DNA of 64,000 bases from Vibrio renipiscarius (GCF_000827885.1 NZ_JTKH01000006.1:682001-746000); one strand, 5' to 3'. Positions 35,402-46,716 are shown, counted from the stretch's first letter. Translations and numbers: made by a program. Notes: a model not told the origin generated them from the sequence alone.

Positions 35402-36534
35402 TAAAGTTCGAAGTCCTTAAAGTCGTCTGCTTTCGCATCACTTTCAATCTGACCCACTAGGTAAGATGAAATCTCAGCTTCTTGTGGCGCAACCTGTACG
35501 TTATCTGAAGACAACCAAGCGTTAATCCATGGGATTGGGTTAGAGGTCGCGTTAGGGTAAGCCGCAGGTAGACCAACCGCACTCATACGAACGTTGGTGA
35601 TGTATTCAACGTATTGGCAAAGAATATCTTTGTTTAGACCAATCATCGAACCATCTTTGAACAAGTATTCTGCCCATTCTTTCTCTTGCTCAGCCGCTTC
35701 TTTGAAGAGGTCGAAACACTCTTGCTTACATTCTTCCGCGACTTGCATGAATGAGAAATCATCTTGACCATTACGCAAGATGTTGATCATGTGCTGAGTA
35801 CCAGTCAGGTGCAGCGCTTCATCACGAGCAATTAGCTTGATGATTTTTGCGTTACCTTCCATCAGTTCACGTTCTGCAAAAGCAAATGAACATGCAAAGC
35901 TGACATAGAAACGAATCGCTTCTAGTGCGTTCACTGACATCAAACACACGTACAGTTTTTTCTTCAGTTCATACTTGCTGATCTTAACGCTTTCACCGTT
36001 GATCTGGTGAGTACCTTCGCCGTAACGGTGGTAATCATTGGTCATTTCAATCAGGTCATCGTAGTAACGAGCAATGTCTTTTGCGCGCTTTAGAATGTGT
36101 TCATTTTCTACGATGTCATCGAAGATGATACCTGGATCGTTAACGATGTTACGGATGATGTGCGTGTATGAACGCGAGTGGATCGTCTCAGAGAACGACC
36201 ACGTTTCAATCCATGTCTCTAGCTCTGGTAGTGATACAAGAGGGAGTAGGGCAACGTTTGGGCTGCGGCCTTGAATTGAATCCAGCAGCGTTTGGTACTT
36301 CAAGTTTGAGATGAAAATATGCTTCTCATGATCAGGTAACTTGTTGTAGTCAATGCGGTCGCTTGATACATCAACTTCCTCTGGACGCCAGAAGAAAGAC
36401 AGTTGTTTTTCGATCAGTTTTTCAAAGATTTCGAATTTTTGTTGGTCGTAACGTGCAACGTTTACCGACTGACCCAAGAACATTGGTTCTTTGAGTTGGT
36501 CATTTTTTGTATGGTTAAAAGTACTGTAAGCCAT
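35401..36534 (-). CDS. nrdB: Class Ia ribonucleotide reductase, beta subunit
   Basis: A 377-residue diiron protein, the normal NrdB length. It contains the helices with iron ligands ([43 protein letters not shown]) and the C-terminal acidic tail DDFKDFEL that docks into NrdA. It generates the tyrosyl radical for nucleotide reduction under aerobic conditions. It lies 86 bp downstream of nrdA. Confidence 0.97.
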   Translation of the reverse strand: MAYSTFNHTKNDQLKEPMFLGQSVNVARYDQQKFEIFEKLIEKQLSFFWRPEEVDVSSDRIDYNKLPDHEKHIFISNLKYQTLLDSIQGRSPNVALLPLVSLPELETWIETWSFSETIHSRSYTHIIRNIVNDPGIIFDDIVENEHILKRAKDIARYYDDLIEMTNDYHRYGEGTHQINGESVKISKYELKKKLYVCLMSVNALEAIRFYVSFACSFAFAERELMEGNAKIIKLIARDEALHLTGTQHMINILRNGQDDFSFMQVAEECKQECFDLFKEAAEQEKEWAEYLFKDGSMIGLNKDILCQYVEYITNVRMSAVGLPAAYPNATSNPIPWINAWLSSDNVQVAPQEAEISSYLVGQIESDAKADDFKDFEL

Positions 36535-36620
36535 GATGCCTCAATTCCTTTTAACCCCTCGAATTTCAAGGGGCATATGTTCGTTAAAATAAAGGGACTA
36601 TTTGGTTTGCTGGTGCAATA

Positions 36621-38903
36621 TTAGATCTTGCAGCCGCCGCCTTCACAATCTTCATCAGCAGGTTGAACTGCGTCTTTTTGATCGTCTTTCGCGCCATCGC
36701 GAGTGTTATGGTAGTAAAGCGTCTTCACACCATATTTATACGCGGTCAGCAAATCTTGTAGCAACTTAGTCATCGGTACTTTACCGCTTTCAAAACGACT
36801 TGGGTCGTAGTTGGTGTTTGCTGAAATCGCTTGGTCAACGAATTTCTGCATGATACCCACTAGGTGTAAGTAACCGTCGTTTGAACCGATATTCCAAAGC
36901 AGCTCATAGTTGTTTTTTAGGTTAACGAAGTCAGGTACAACCTGCTTCAAAATACCGTCTTTTGATGCTTTTACAGAAACATAACCACGTGGAGGCTCAA
37001 TACCGTTGGTCGCGTTTGAGATCTGAGAAGAGGTCTCAGATGGCATTAGCGCGGTCAGGGTAGAGTTACGCAAACCATGAGTCATGATTTCTTGGCGAAG
37101 TTCATCCCAATCGTAGTGAAGCGGTTCATCACAGATAAGATCGAGATCTTTCTTATAAGTGTCGATAGGCAATAGGCCTTTCGCATAGTTGGTTTCACCA
37201 AACAGCGGGCATTTACCTTGCTCTTTCGCCAGACCAACAGACGCTTTCAATAAGTGGTATTGAATCGCTTCAAAGGTGCGGTGAGTTAGGCCGTTAGCGC
37301 TACCGTCAGAGTATTTCACACCGTGTTTCGCTAGGTAGTATGCGTAGTTGATCACGCCCACACCGAGAGTACGACGGTTCATGGTTGACTTATACGCCGC
37401 TGGTAATGGGTAGTCTTGGTAATCAAGCAGTGCATCCAGAGCGCGAACGACAAGTTCAGACAGCTCTTTAAGATCATCTAGCTCGTTGATTGCACCCAAG
37501 TTAAATGCAGACAGTGTACACAGCGCGATTTCGCCTGAGTCGTCTTCTACATTCACGAGCGGTTTCGTTGGCAGTGCGATCTCTAAACAGAGGTTTGATT
37601 GACGAATCGGCGCGACTTCTGAATCAAACGGGCTGTGAGTGTTACAGTGATCAACGTTTTGGATATAAATACGACCAGTTGAAGCGCGCTCTTGCATCAG
37701 CAGAGAGAACATTTCGATCGCTTTTACGCTTTCTTTCTTAATCGCAGGATCGTTTTCGTACTGTACATATAGACGCTCGAATTCCGCTTGGTTTTCGAAG
37801 AACGCATCGTATAGGCCAGGGACGTCAGATGGCGAGAATAGAGTAATGTTGCCGCCTTGAACTAAACGTTGGTACATCAGTTTGTTCAGCTGAACACCGT
37901 AGTCCATATGACGAACACGGTTCTCTTCAACGCCACGGTTATTCTTTAGAATCATCAAAGAACGTGATTCACCGTGCCACAGTGGGTAGAAAACAGTGGC
38001 TGCACCACCACGAACACCACCTTGAGAACAGCATTTTACTGCGGTTTGGAAGTATTTGTAGAATGGGATACAACCGGTGTGGAACGCTTCGCCACCACGG
38101 ATTTCAGACCCTAGTGCGCGAATGCGGCCCGCGTTGATACCAATGCCTGCACGTTGAGAAACGTAACGAACAATTGAGCTTGCCGTTGCGTTGATTGAAT
38201 CTAAGCTGTCACCACACTCGATAAGGACACATGAGCTGAACTGACGAGTAGGGGTACGCACACCAGACATGATCGGTGTTGGCAAAGAGATCTTGAACGT
38301 TGAAGTGGCATCGTAGAAGCGCTTCACGTAATCAAGACGAGTATTGCTAGGGTATTTAGCAAAGAGACATGCCGCGACTAAAATATACAGAAACTGTGCA
38401 CTTTCATAGATTTCACCAGACACGCGGTTTTGCACGAAGTATTTACCTTCAAGCTGCTTCACTGCGGCGTATGAAAAATCTAAATCACGAGTGTGTTGAA
38501 GATAGTTGTCTAACTCTTCTAGTTCTGCTTTTGTGTAGTCGTCAAGAATATGGCTGTCGTATTTGCCCATTTCCACAAGACGAGAAACATGATCAAACAG
38601 CTTTGGCGGTTCATATTGACCGTACGCTTTTTTGCGTAGGTGGAATACGGCCAATCGCGCTGCAAGATATTGGTAATCTGGCGTTTCTTCTGAGATTAAG
38701 TCTGCAGCAGACTTGATGATAGTCTCGTGGATGTCAGATGTCGTAATGCCGTCATAGAACTGAATGTGAGCCTTTAGTTCTACTTGTGAAACCGAAACAT
38801 TGTCTAGACCTTCCGCTGCCCATGTAATGACACGGTGAAGTTTTTCAAGATCAATGTTTTCTTTGCGGCCATCACGCTTAGTGACGGTAAGTTGTTGGTT
38901 CAT
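36621..38903 (-). CDS. nrdA: Class Ia ribonucleotide reductase, alpha subunit
   Basis: A 760-residue catalytic subunit. The N-terminal ATP-cone (QLTVTKRDGRKENIDLEKLH) gives dATP feedback. The barrel holds active-site cysteines and the NLCLEI and ALCTLSAFNLG loops, and the C-terminal CEGGGCKI pair reloads the active site with thioredoxin/glutaredoxin electrons. The ATG at 38903 matches the E. coli start and length (761); the frame reaching 38924 would add seven unlikely residues. First gene of the operon, with candidate NrdR boxes upstream. Confidence 0.97.
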   Translation of the reverse strand: MNQQLTVTKRDGRKENIDLEKLHRVITWAAEGLDNVSVSQVELKAHIQFYDGITTSDIHETIIKSAADLISEETPDYQYLAARLAVFHLRKKAYGQYEPPKLFDHVSRLVEMGKYDSHILDDYTKAELEELDNYLQHTRDLDFSYAAVKQLEGKYFVQNRVSGEIYESAQFLYILVAACLFAKYPSNTRLDYVKRFYDATSTFKISLPTPIMSGVRTPTRQFSSCVLIECGDSLDSINATASSIVRYVSQRAGIGINAGRIRALGSEIRGGEAFHTGCIPFYKYFQTAVKCCSQGGVRGGAATVFYPLWHGESRSLMILKNNRGVEENRVRHMDYGVQLNKLMYQRLVQGGNITLFSPSDVPGLYDAFFENQAEFERLYVQYENDPAIKKESVKAIEMFSLLMQERASTGRIYIQNVDHCNTHSPFDSEVAPIRQSNLCLEIALPTKPLVNVEDDSGEIALCTLSAFNLGAINELDDLKELSELVVRALDALLDYQDYPLPAAYKSTMNRRTLGVGVINYAYYLAKHGVKYSDGSANGLTHRTFEAIQYHLLKASVGLAKEQGKCPLFGETNYAKGLLPIDTYKKDLDLICDEPLHYDWDELRQEIMTHGLRNSTLTALMPSETSSQISNATNGIEPPRGYVSVKASKDGILKQVVPDFVNLKNNYELLWNIGSNDGYLHLVGIMQKFVDQAISANTNYDPSRFESGKVPMTKLLQDLLTAYKYGVKTLYYHNTRDGAKDDQKDAVQPADEDCEGGGCKI

Positions 38904-38985
38904 TCTGATTCTTTTCCCTAACAAAGCTGATAAAAGCCGTATTTTCGTGTAATTGTTGTAATTTCGTATTCGGCTTTGTGATCAA

Positions 38986-39026
38986 AATCGATATATAGAT
39001 TGTAGTGCAAACACAAGATATAGGGG
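38986..39026. promoter_or_regulatory. Candidate NrdR boxes upstream of nrdA
   Basis: AATCGATATATAGATT (38986-39001) and ACACAAGATATAGGGG (39011-39026) each resemble the NrdR consensus acaCwAtATaTwGwgt, with the C...ATAT...G core kept. Box starts are 25 bp apart, which is not the usual three helical turns, so the pair needs confirmation. The position 80-125 bp upstream of nrdA fits. The rest of the 38904-39359 gap shows only AT-rich sequence and the ubiG terminator. Confidence 0.5.
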
Positions 39027-39309
39027 TGATATCGTTCGCGGATTACAAGATAGTGCTATTTGGGTGCTTTTTCAAGTTGAAGATCTTGGATGACTTGTGG
39101 ATAAGTGACAAAATATAAAAAAACAGTAAGTGGATACTAACTCATGAAATTAGGTGGGATTTGACTGTATAAAATTCCGCTTTTTGAATCGCTTTATTCT
39201 TAACCGTCAGCAAAAAAAAATATCTTGATCTTCAATAAAAAATGGGAGCTATTTTACGGCTGTATAAAGTGGAATCGATCGCACGAAAATCATGCAAATA
39301 TGGGTTAAA

Positions 39310-39335
39310 AGGCGGTCGAATTTGCGCAACCGCCT
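39310..39335 (-). terminator. ubiG terminator
   Basis: AGGCGGT (39310-39316) pairs with ACCGCCT (39329-39335). On the minus strand the stem is followed by TTTT, 25 bp after the ubiG stop. Confidence 0.75.
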
Positions 39336-39359
39336 CGAATTGTTTAATCGTTCATCAGC

Positions 39360-40067
39360 CTACGGTTTACAAGTGTGAACGATGTAATTGACATCCACAT
39401 TGCGGCCTAACTTGTAGTTGCCCGTAATTGGGTTGTAATGCAAGCCTGTGATCCCATATTCCACAAGATCAGTTTGATCGATCATTTTGATCATTTCTGA
39501 AGGTCGAATGAATTTCTCATGGTCATGTGTGCCTTCCGGCACGATGCGCAAGAGTTTTTCTGCCCCCACGATCGCGAACAAATAAGATTTGATGTTTCGG
39601 TTCAGTGTCGAGAAAAAGACATGGCCACCCGGTTTCACCAAATTTGCGCATGAGCGGATAACGGAAAGTGGGTCAGGCACGTGCTCGAGCATTTCCATGC
39701 AGGTTACGACATCGTAAGCCCCTGCGTTTTCTAGCGCATGATCTTCGATGGTGCTGCGAATGTAATCTAACTTCGTCCCCGTTTCTAACGCATGCAGACG
39801 CGCGACTTCAAGGGGTTCTTTACCCATATCTAAGCCCGTCACTAACGCGCCTTCACGTGCCATGCTTTCGGCAAGAATGCCGCCACCACAACCGACATCA
39901 AGTACCTTTTTACCGAATAGACCGTCAGAGCATTGCAACACATAATTTAGGCGAAGAGGGTTAATTTGGTGCAGGGGTTTAAATTCCCCCTCTAAATCCC
40001 ACCAACGTGATGCCATCTCTTCAAACTTTCGGATTTCATTCGGATCTACATTTTGTGTTTTTGTCAT
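39360..40067 (-). CDS. ubiG: Ubiquinone biosynthesis O-methyltransferase
   Basis: A 235-residue SAM-dependent methyltransferase. [17 protein letters not shown] is the SAM-binding motif I and [18 protein letters not shown] the UbiG N-terminal signature. It catalyses both O-methylations in ubiquinone-8 synthesis. The ATG at 40067 gives the family length; the frame reaching 40151 adds 28 residues with no homology. It lies between nrdA and gyrA, divergent from gyrA, the same order as in other Vibrio and enteric genomes. Confidence 0.95.
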   Translation of the reverse strand: MTKTQNVDPNEIRKFEEMASRWWDLEGEFKPLHQINPLRLNYVLQCSDGLFGKKVLDVGCGGGILAESMAREGALVTGLDMGKEPLEVARLHALETGTKLDYIRSTIEDHALENAGAYDVVTCMEMLEHVPDPLSVIRSCANLVKPGGHVFFSTLNRNIKSYLFAIVGAEKLLRIVPEGTHDHEKFIRPSEMIKMIDQTDLVEYGITGLHYNPITGNYKLGRNVDVNYIVHTCKP

Positions 40068-40346
40068 AATCCATCTATCAGTGTCAGTAAACGTCAAAGG
40101 CATTATAGCGACAAAACGTTTCCTCTCCATAGTGAAACTCAGTTTTCGCAATTATTGCTGTAAATATAACCACTAATCAGCAAGATATATGTGCTGTGTG
40201 CAAATTCTCGGCAGTTGAATCGCAACAAAGCTCACAACCTGATAAAAGGAGAGGGAAAGTGATGCCGAAGTGACGATTTATATGTTATATTTTTGCACCT
40301 TACACGAATCGTATTTACGATCTGAAAATAGAGGGATAATGGCTCT

Positions 40347-43007
40347 ATGAGCGATTTAGCTAAAGAGATCACGCCCGTAAACATTGAAGATGAGCTTAGA
40401 GGTTCATACCTCGACTACGCGATGTCAGTCATCGTGGGTCGTGCTCTTCCTGATGTGCGTGATGGCCTAAAACCAGTACACCGCCGCGTTCTATTCGCGA
40501 TGAATGTACTAGGCAACGATTGGAATAAACCATATAAAAAATCTGCCCGTGTTGTTGGCGACGTAATCGGTAAATATCACCCACACGGTGATAGTGCAGT
40601 GTACGAATCGATTGTTCGTATGGCGCAGCCGTTCTCACTACGCTATATGCTAGTTGACGGTCAAGGCAACTTTGGTTCAGTCGATGGCGATTCAGCAGCG
40701 GCAATGCGTTACACCGAAGTTCGTATGTCAAAAATCGCCGGTGAGTTGTTGACGGATCTTGAAAAAGAAACTGTCGATTTCGTACCTAACTATGACGGTA
40801 CGGAACAGATCCCAGCGGTTCTACCAACAAAAATTCCTAACCTATTGGTAAACGGTTCATCCGGTATCGCAGTAGGTATGGCAACAAACATTCCTCCGCA
40901 TAACTTGACGGAAGTGATCGACGGCTGTTTGGCTTTCATCGATAACGAAGAAATTACGATTGATGAGCTGATGGATTACATTCCAGGCCCAGACTTCCCA
41001 ACTGCTGCACTGATCAGTGGCCGTAAAGGCATCGTTGATGCTTACAAAACGGGCCGCGGTAAGATCTACATGCGCTCAAAAGCGGAGATCGAAACTGAGA
41101 AAAATGGTCGCGAAACCATTATTGTTAGTGAAATTCCGTACCAAGTAAACAAAGCTCGCTTGATTGAAAAAATCGCTGAGCTTGTTAAAGATAAGAAAGT
41201 GGAAGGCATCAGTGCACTGCGCGACGAATCTGATAAAGATGGTATGCGTATTGTTATTGAATGTAAGCGTGACGCAGTCGGCGAAGTGGTGCTAAACAAC
41301 CTTTACGCACAAACTCAGCTGCAAACGACTTTCGGTATCAACATGGTCGCGCTAGACCATGGTCAGCCAAAACTGTTCAACCTAAAAGAAATGTTGAAGT
41401 GTTTTGTTGATCACCGCCGTGAAGTGGTTACTCGTCGTACTATCTTCGAATTGAAAAAAGCACGTGAACGTGCCCATATCCTAGAAGCTCTTGCTTTGGC
41501 TCTTGCGAATATCGATGAAATTATCGAGTTGATTCGTAATGCAGCAACACCAGCAGAAGCAAAAGCGGGCTTAATCGCACGCGGTTGGGATCTTGGTAAT
41601 GTCGCGGCAATGCTTGAAAGTGCTGGCAATGATGCAGCGCGTCCAGATTGGTTAGAGCCTGAATACGGTATCCGTGACGGTCAATACTTCCTAACTGAGA
41701 CTCAAGCACAAGCGATTCTAGAACTTCGTCTACACCGCTTAACCGGTTTAGAGCATGAGAAGATTCTGGACGAATACAAAGCACTTCTAGAAGAAATCGC
41801 AGAGTTAATGCATATTCTTGCAAACACTGAGCGTTTGATGGAAGTGATCCGTGAAGAACTTGAATTGGTGCGTGAAAGTTACGGCGATGCTCGTCGTACT
41901 GAAATCACAGCAGCAAGTCACGATATCGACATGGAAGAACTTATCGCTCGTGAAGATGTTGTTGTTACACTTTCTCACGAAGGCTACGTTAAGTACCAAA
42001 TCCTAAGCGACTACGAAGCTCAACGCCGTGGTGGTAAAGGTAAGAGTGCAACGAAGATGAAGGAAGAGGATTACATCGAGCGTCTGCTTGTTGCGAATAC
42101 TCACGACAACATCCTATGTTTCTCTACTCGTGGTAAGACGTACCGTCTGAAAGTATATCAATTACCGCTCGCGAGTCGTACTGCTCGTGGTAAGCCTATC
42201 GTTAACATCCTTCCTCTAGAAGATGGTGAGCGTATTACGGCAATCCTACCTGTATCTGAATTCAGTGCTGAGAAGTTCATCTTCATGGCAACTGGCGATG
42301 GTACGGTTAAGAAAACACCACTGAACCAGTTCGCAAATGTGCGTGCAAATGGTCTAATCGCGGTTAACTTGCGTGACGAAGACTCTTTGATTGGCGTTGA
42401 TATTACTGATGGTCAAAGCGACATCATGCTGTTCTCTAAAGCGGGTAAAGTGGTTCGCTTTAGTGAAGATAAAGTTCGTGCAATGGGCCGTACGGCATCA
42501 GGCGTACGCGGCATGAGACTGGCTGACGAAGATCAAGTTGTATCGTTGATTGTTCCTTCAAATGAAGGTGACATTCTGACTGTGACGCAAAATGGTTACG
42601 GTAAGCGTACAGAACTGGCTGAGTACCCAACGAAAGGTCGTGCAACGCAAGGTGTTGTCTCTATCAAAGTTTCTGAACGTAATGGCCCTGTAGTAGGTGC
42701 TGTTCAAGTTGAAGAAGGCGATGAGATGATGATGATCACCGACGCAGGTACGCTGGTTCGTACACGCGTTGCGGAAGTAAGCCAAGTTGGCCGAAATACC
42801 CAAGGTGTGACTCTAATCCGTACTGCAGCTGACGAAAATGTTGTTGGTCTGCAACGCATTGATGAAATTGACGAAGTTGAATTGCCAGAGGGCGAAGAGG
42901 ATGACGTTGTTGAAGCAACGACATCGGAAGACGCACCACAAGCGACAAACACTGAAGCAAACGACTCAGTTGAAGATGACGCAGCAGAAGATGATTCTGA
43001 CGCGTAA
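40347..43007 (+). CDS. gyrA: DNA gyrase subunit A
   Basis: An 886-residue type II topoisomerase subunit: N-terminal breakage-reunion domain with catalytic Tyr in [11 protein letters not shown] (equivalent to Y122), a coiled-coil arm, and a C-terminal beta-pinwheel with the GyrA box QRRGGKGK, which wraps DNA, then a long acidic tail ([10 protein letters not shown]...). In the quinolone-resistance region Ser83 is kept, while residue 87 is Glu (E. coli Asp87). AGGGAT lies upstream of the start. Confidence 0.97.
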   Translation: MSDLAKEITPVNIEDELRGSYLDYAMSVIVGRALPDVRDGLKPVHRRVLFAMNVLGNDWNKPYKKSARVVGDVIGKYHPHGDSAVYESIVRMAQPFSLRYMLVDGQGNFGSVDGDSAAAMRYTEVRMSKIAGELLTDLEKETVDFVPNYDGTEQIPAVLPTKIPNLLVNGSSGIAVGMATNIPPHNLTEVIDGCLAFIDNEEITIDELMDYIPGPDFPTAALISGRKGIVDAYKTGRGKIYMRSKAEIETEKNGRETIIVSEIPYQVNKARLIEKIAELVKDKKVEGISALRDESDKDGMRIVIECKRDAVGEVVLNNLYAQTQLQTTFGINMVALDHGQPKLFNLKEMLKCFVDHRREVVTRRTIFELKKARERAHILEALALALANIDEIIELIRNAATPAEAKAGLIARGWDLGNVAAMLESAGNDAARPDWLEPEYGIRDGQYFLTETQAQAILELRLHRLTGLEHEKILDEYKALLEEIAELMHILANTERLMEVIREELELVRESYGDARRTEITAASHDIDMEELIAREDVVVTLSHEGYVKYQILSDYEAQRRGGKGKSATKMKEEDYIERLLVANTHDNILCFSTRGKTYRLKVYQLPLASRTARGKPIVNILPLEDGERITAILPVSEFSAEKFIFMATGDGTVKKTPLNQFANVRANGLIAVNLRDEDSLIGVDITDGQSDIMLFSKAGKVVRFSEDKVRAMGRTASGVRGMRLADEDQVVSLIVPSNEGDILTVTQNGYGKRTELAEYPTKGRATQGVVSIKVSERNGPVVGAVQVEEGDEMMMITDAGTLVRTRVAEVSQVGRNTQGVTLIRTAADENVVGLQRIDEIDEVELPEGEEDDVVEATTSEDAPQATNTEANDSVEDDAAEDDSDA

Positions 43008-43351
43008 TTGAAAGCGTGAAGTAAGAACCGAGCCAAATGGCTCGGTTTTTTTATGTCTGTAATATTGGCGTGTGCCGTCATATCAAGCAGGACAAATCAG
43101 TGATCGAAATCGGCGCTAGACAAATCGCTTAAAACTCGGCTCAGAGGTCAATGAGCCCATGACTCTAAGTTCATTCTTTTTCCCAAAATAGCAATAAAAG
43201 CCGCCTCATCTCGAATGCTCATAGCCCTATGTCTCATAGACAAACGATGTAAATTTTGTTGTATTGAGGGCTTATGAGTATTACACGAAGTAATGCTGCA
43301 ACTCACAGGGAGAGAGTTATGCCATCACCATTTGCATTCACGGAGAGTTTA
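43008..43351. other. gyrA-LysE intergenic region
   Basis: After the gyrA terminator no gene is seen until the LysE-family gene. In-frame ATGs at 43274 and 43319, each with a purine-rich upstream sequence, mean the LysE protein could start up to 26 residues earlier than annotated. Confidence 0.4.
43026..43054 (+). terminator. gyrA terminator
   Basis: AACCGAGCC (43026-43034) pairs perfectly with GGCTCGGTT (43039-43047) and T residues follow. Confidence 0.9.
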
Positions 43352-43999
43352 ATGCACCTCGGCTCAGCGATGAGCTTGGAAACTTGGTTATTGTACCTGG
43401 TCGCCATTCTTATTTTGACGGCTTCACCGGGGCCAAGTTCACTGCTTTGCATGACCAAAGGGGTCACACAAGGTTTTCGTATTGGCGTCTATACAGCGAT
43501 TGGCAGTTTAACGGCCATCACCATTATCTTAACCTTATCGTTTACCGGCCTTGGTTTGATTATCACTTCATCAGAACTGACGTTTAACATTATTAAATAC
43601 ACCGGCGCGGCCTATCTGATCTACCTCGGCATTAAAGCCATTTTAGCCAAACAACGTGACTATCAATTGGACGAGGGGCAAGAGAGACAAGTACAAGCGC
43701 CAGTTAAGCACTTTATCTCGGGTTTTATTGTTGGCAGTAGTAACCCCAAAGCGATCTTATTTTTTACCGCATTGTTTCCTCAGTTTATCGACCCGAGTGC
43801 GCCACTTCTGGCTCAGTACTTCATTTTCACGGCCACTTTTATGGTCATGGAATTTTCGTGGCTCACTATTTATGCCTTATTAGGCGCAAAATCGTCAAAT
43901 TGGTTGTTCGCAAAGGGGAGGGCGAAACTCTTTAATCGTATTACTGGAGGGGTATTTATTGGTGCAGGTACCTTGCTGTCTACAGCGTCAAAAGCTTAA
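43352..43999 (+). CDS. LysE/RhtB-family amino acid exporter
   Basis: A 215-residue inner-membrane protein with about six hydrophobic segments. ILTASPGPSSLLCMTKGVTQGFRIGV is the conserved N-terminal LysE/RhtB signature and SGFIVGSSNPKAILFFTALFPQF the mid-protein motif. Such proteins export homoserine lactone, threonine, lysine or other amino acids; the substrate cannot be assigned. Among four in-frame ATGs, 43352 has GGAGAG and leaves a short cytosolic lead before the first membrane helix. Confidence 0.83.
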   Translation: MHLGSAMSLETWLLYLVAILILTASPGPSSLLCMTKGVTQGFRIGVYTAIGSLTAITIILTLSFTGLGLIITSSELTFNIIKYTGAAYLIYLGIKAILAKQRDYQLDEGQERQVQAPVKHFISGFIVGSSNPKAILFFTALFPQFIDPSAPLLAQYFIFTATFMVMEFSWLTIYALLGAKSSNWLFAKGRAKLFNRITGGVFIGAGTLLSTASKA

Positions 44000-44066
44000 C
44001 TGACTCGCAACGATGGTTTGCCAAATTTGCTACGCTGCCATCGTATCTCCCAATTAAGGAACATGT

Positions 44067-44321
44067 ATGCCTAACGGACAGCTCACTGAGATGGCCATGT
44101 CTAACTATTTGCTATGGCTGATAGTTCTTATTATTGGCTACCCATTTGTATTAGTCGCGGTACAAATTATTGCTTATGGGGAGTACGATAAAAAGCGTTA
44201 CACTCAGCGGGTTAACATTTTGTGTGCCGCTGCTTTTGCTATTCTCTTATTTCTCCATCTGCAGACGGAAGTGTTCTATGGGAAAGACATGCTAGATTGG
44301 TTGAATGAACACGACCAATAA
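44067..44321 (+). CDS. Small two-helix membrane protein
   Basis: 84 residues with two membrane segments (NYLLWLIVLIIGYPFVLVAVQII and VNILCAAAFAILLFLHL) separated by a charged loop, and an acidic C-terminus. AAGGAAC before the ATG is a good ribosome site. No family recognised; codon use looks like the chromosomal backbone. Confidence 0.65.
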   Translation: MPNGQLTEMAMSNYLLWLIVLIIGYPFVLVAVQIIAYGEYDKKRYTQRVNILCAAAFAILLFLHLQTEVFYGKDMLDWLNEHDQ

Positions 44322-44531
44322 ATAGGTATTCTTAAACCAAGCGCGCGTCACCCCAATCAGCGTCTAATCCTTCATTTACGAATTATTGCTCCTCTATATT
44401 GATGTAGTTGCGTAGCAAATCACATTATTAATGATAGAAACAATTTGTTGTAATAGCCCGTGCAACTGCCTGTTTTTACGTCTAAAATTCCGCCATCGAA
44501 TTTCTGTTACCTTCATCACGAAAAAAATCCT

Positions 44532-44825
44532 ATGACCCTGTCACTAAAACAAAAATTGATTGGAGCAAGCCTATTAGCCGTGATGCTAATGGCCAGTGCA
44601 TTGACTTTACTTTCGGCTGATCAGCTATATCAACAAACGCGCAACGGTATGTATAGCCGAGCAAATAGTTTATCGAACACCGCTGCTGTTGGGATTTCTG
44701 ATTGGATCAGCATTCGCCGCGATATCGCGTCCTCTTTTAATCAGCACAGCACGCAAGCGGATGTTGTTCCTTTTCTAAAACAAGCGCGAGTTGCGGGTGG
44801 TTTCGATGATATTCTATCGTGGTAA
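44532..44825 (+). pseudogene. Methyl-accepting chemotaxis protein, 5' fragment split by the mobile element
   Basis: The frame starts MTLSLKQKLIGASLLAVML with a membrane helix and the start of a periplasmic dCache sensor (RANSLSNTAAVGISDWI), as in Vibrio chemoreceptors, then ends four codons past ATT 44811-44813 in element-derived sequence. Joining codon 94 to the frame resuming at 58979 rebuilds [17 protein letters not shown], a continuous sensor domain, for a 627-residue receptor. The interrupted copy cannot make a working receptor unless the element excises. Confidence 0.88.
44810..44813. other. attL core (left junction of the mobile element)
   Basis: TATT is shared with the right junction at 58975-58978. 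Chromosomal receptor sequence lies to the left and AT-rich element sequence to the right. AATATCACCAC (44824-44834) is the right arm of the reconstructed attP inverted repeat. Confidence 0.75.
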
Positions 44826-44852
44826 TATCACCACTGAATAAGTAATGCGGAT

Positions 44853-46688
44853 ATGGAAATGAAGAAAGCATACTCATACATACGATACTCCTCACCACAA
44901 CAAGCTAAGGGTGATAGTTTTCGTCGTCAATTATCAGCAACACAAGCCTATTGCAATGCAAACGGCTATGCATTGGATGAAGAAATTTCTGTCTATCAAG
45001 AGCTTGGTGTGTCGGGTTTCAAAGGAGATCAAGAAAATCTAAAACGATTTATCAATGATTGTGCCTCTGGACGAGTCAAGAAAGGTAGTTTATTGATTGT
45101 TGAAAACCTTGATCGCCTATCTAGACAAACAATCAATGTTGCTTTGCGTCAGTTCCTCGAAATTCTCGAATACGTGGATATTTATACACTGCAAGATGAA
45201 AAATATTATTCGAGTGATATAGCTCACTCTGATAATCAACTCTTGGATATCATGACGAGTTTGATTGTTATGTCAAGGGCTTACAATGAAAGTGCGACAA
45301 AACAAAAACGCTTGAAAGATAAATGGGATGAAAAGCGAAAAAACATCAATTCGAAGAAACTAACTACGATTTGCCCTCATTGGTTGACGTTGAGTGGTGA
45401 TTGGTCAAAGTTTAATGTGAAACCTGATAGAGTCAGGATTATCGAGAAAATCTTTAAACTGTGTTTATCAGGAAGAGGCTTTAATCAGATTCTAAGATTC
45501 TTGAATAGTGATCTTGAAAATTATCCCACTCCATCAGCAAAATCTAAAGTCTGGGCAAGGACTACTGTTGCTCGTATCCTCTCTGATCGTCGTGTCATTG
45601 GTGAATTTCAACCATATATTGGCGATCACTCAAATCGTGAACCTTTCGGAGAACCAATTCCTGATTATTTTCCGCAAGTGATTGATGAAAAGACGTTCTT
45701 AGATGCTCAAATTTCTTTAAAACAAAGGCAAATTGGGGCTGGTAAGACAAACGGCGAACACTTTTCAAACGTTTTTCGTGGTTTTCTCTTCTGTGGAACT
45801 TGTGGAAGTAAAATTGAATATGTGAATAAAGGGAAGCCACCAAAATCAGGTTCATATCTGACTTGCACTAACGCTAAAAGAGGTGGTGAATGCTCCCAAT
45901 CAAAGCATTTTAGATATGATCCTATCGAACATATGTTGATTCATCTGTCTACGGTGAATGGATTTATACCAAAACCAGAACAACCAAATGATATCAAACG
46001 ACAACTTGAAAAAGTCGAGATTTTGCGAGAAACAACCAATAACAAGCTAAGTGTTCTTTTAGAACAAGATTTTACATTGCCTATTATAAGTGCCAAGGTG
46101 AAAGAGTTATCCGCTCAAATCGTCGATTTTGATAGCCAAATAACTTCGTTTAAAGACAAGTTGGACGATACAAGACATATTTATGAATATGACCAACTCT
46201 ATGCAGATACAATTCTTGAGCCTGACAACCTAAAACGATACACAAATCGCACCATTTTTCACAACTATCTAACTAAGCAAATTAAAAAAGCCTATATTTT
46301 TACTGAGGGGCGTTGTGCATTGATGCTTTTCGAAATGTCTGATTCATCACTACATAGCGTCATATTGGACGAAAAATACAACTTTGGTGGTGTAAGTATG
46401 CCAAACGGACAAGATGCGTATAAACGCCTTAATGGTAGTGGTTTGTCAGTGGTTGATGAAAACCTGTGGAAGCTCCAAAAGCAATATTTTGACTTTATCC
46501 AATCGTTGAAGGAAGTTCCTCTAAAAGATGAAGATAAAGAGCTAGTGTCAGCGAGTTTGATTACAATTAGTAAGAAATTGAGCAAAATCATCTCTGATTA
46601 CAAACACGCAAAACTATTTGATGTTGTTATGGATGAATCACTGTTGATAGAAAGTGTTTTAGTTAAATACCAAAAAGCCTTAATTTAA
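44853..46688 (+). CDS. Large serine recombinase (integrase) of the element
   Basis: A 611-residue site-specific recombinase. The N-terminal catalytic domain has AYSYIRYSSPQQAKGDSFRRQ, with the nucleophilic Ser around residue 13, and IVENLDRLSRQ further on. A recombinase domain follows (residues ~150-290), then a zinc ribbon (FCGTCGSKI...YLTC...GGEC, ~312-350) and a coiled-coil stretch (~375-440). This is the architecture of large serine integrases that act between attP and attB without accessory factors. It starts 39 bp inside the left junction. M3 is an equally good start. Confidence 0.9.
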   Translation: MEMKKAYSYIRYSSPQQAKGDSFRRQLSATQAYCNANGYALDEEISVYQELGVSGFKGDQENLKRFINDCASGRVKKGSLLIVENLDRLSRQTINVALRQFLEILEYVDIYTLQDEKYYSSDIAHSDNQLLDIMTSLIVMSRAYNESATKQKRLKDKWDEKRKNINSKKLTTICPHWLTLSGDWSKFNVKPDRVRIIEKIFKLCLSGRGFNQILRFLNSDLENYPTPSAKSKVWARTTVARILSDRRVIGEFQPYIGDHSNREPFGEPIPDYFPQVIDEKTFLDAQISLKQRQIGAGKTNGEHFSNVFRGFLFCGTCGSKIEYVNKGKPPKSGSYLTCTNAKRGGECSQSKHFRYDPIEHMLIHLSTVNGFIPKPEQPNDIKRQLEKVEILRETTNNKLSVLLEQDFTLPIISAKVKELSAQIVDFDSQITSFKDKLDDTRHIYEYDQLYADTILEPDNLKRYTNRTIFHNYLTKQIKKAYIFTEGRCALMLFEMSDSSLHSVILDEKYNFGGVSMPNGQDAYKRLNGSGLSVVDENLWKLQKQYFDFIQSLKEVPLKDEDKELVSASLITISKKLSKIISDYKHAKLFDVVMDESLLIESVLVKYQKALI

Positions 46689-46716
46689 AGCGAATTATAA
46701 AAAATTTCTTTAAATA

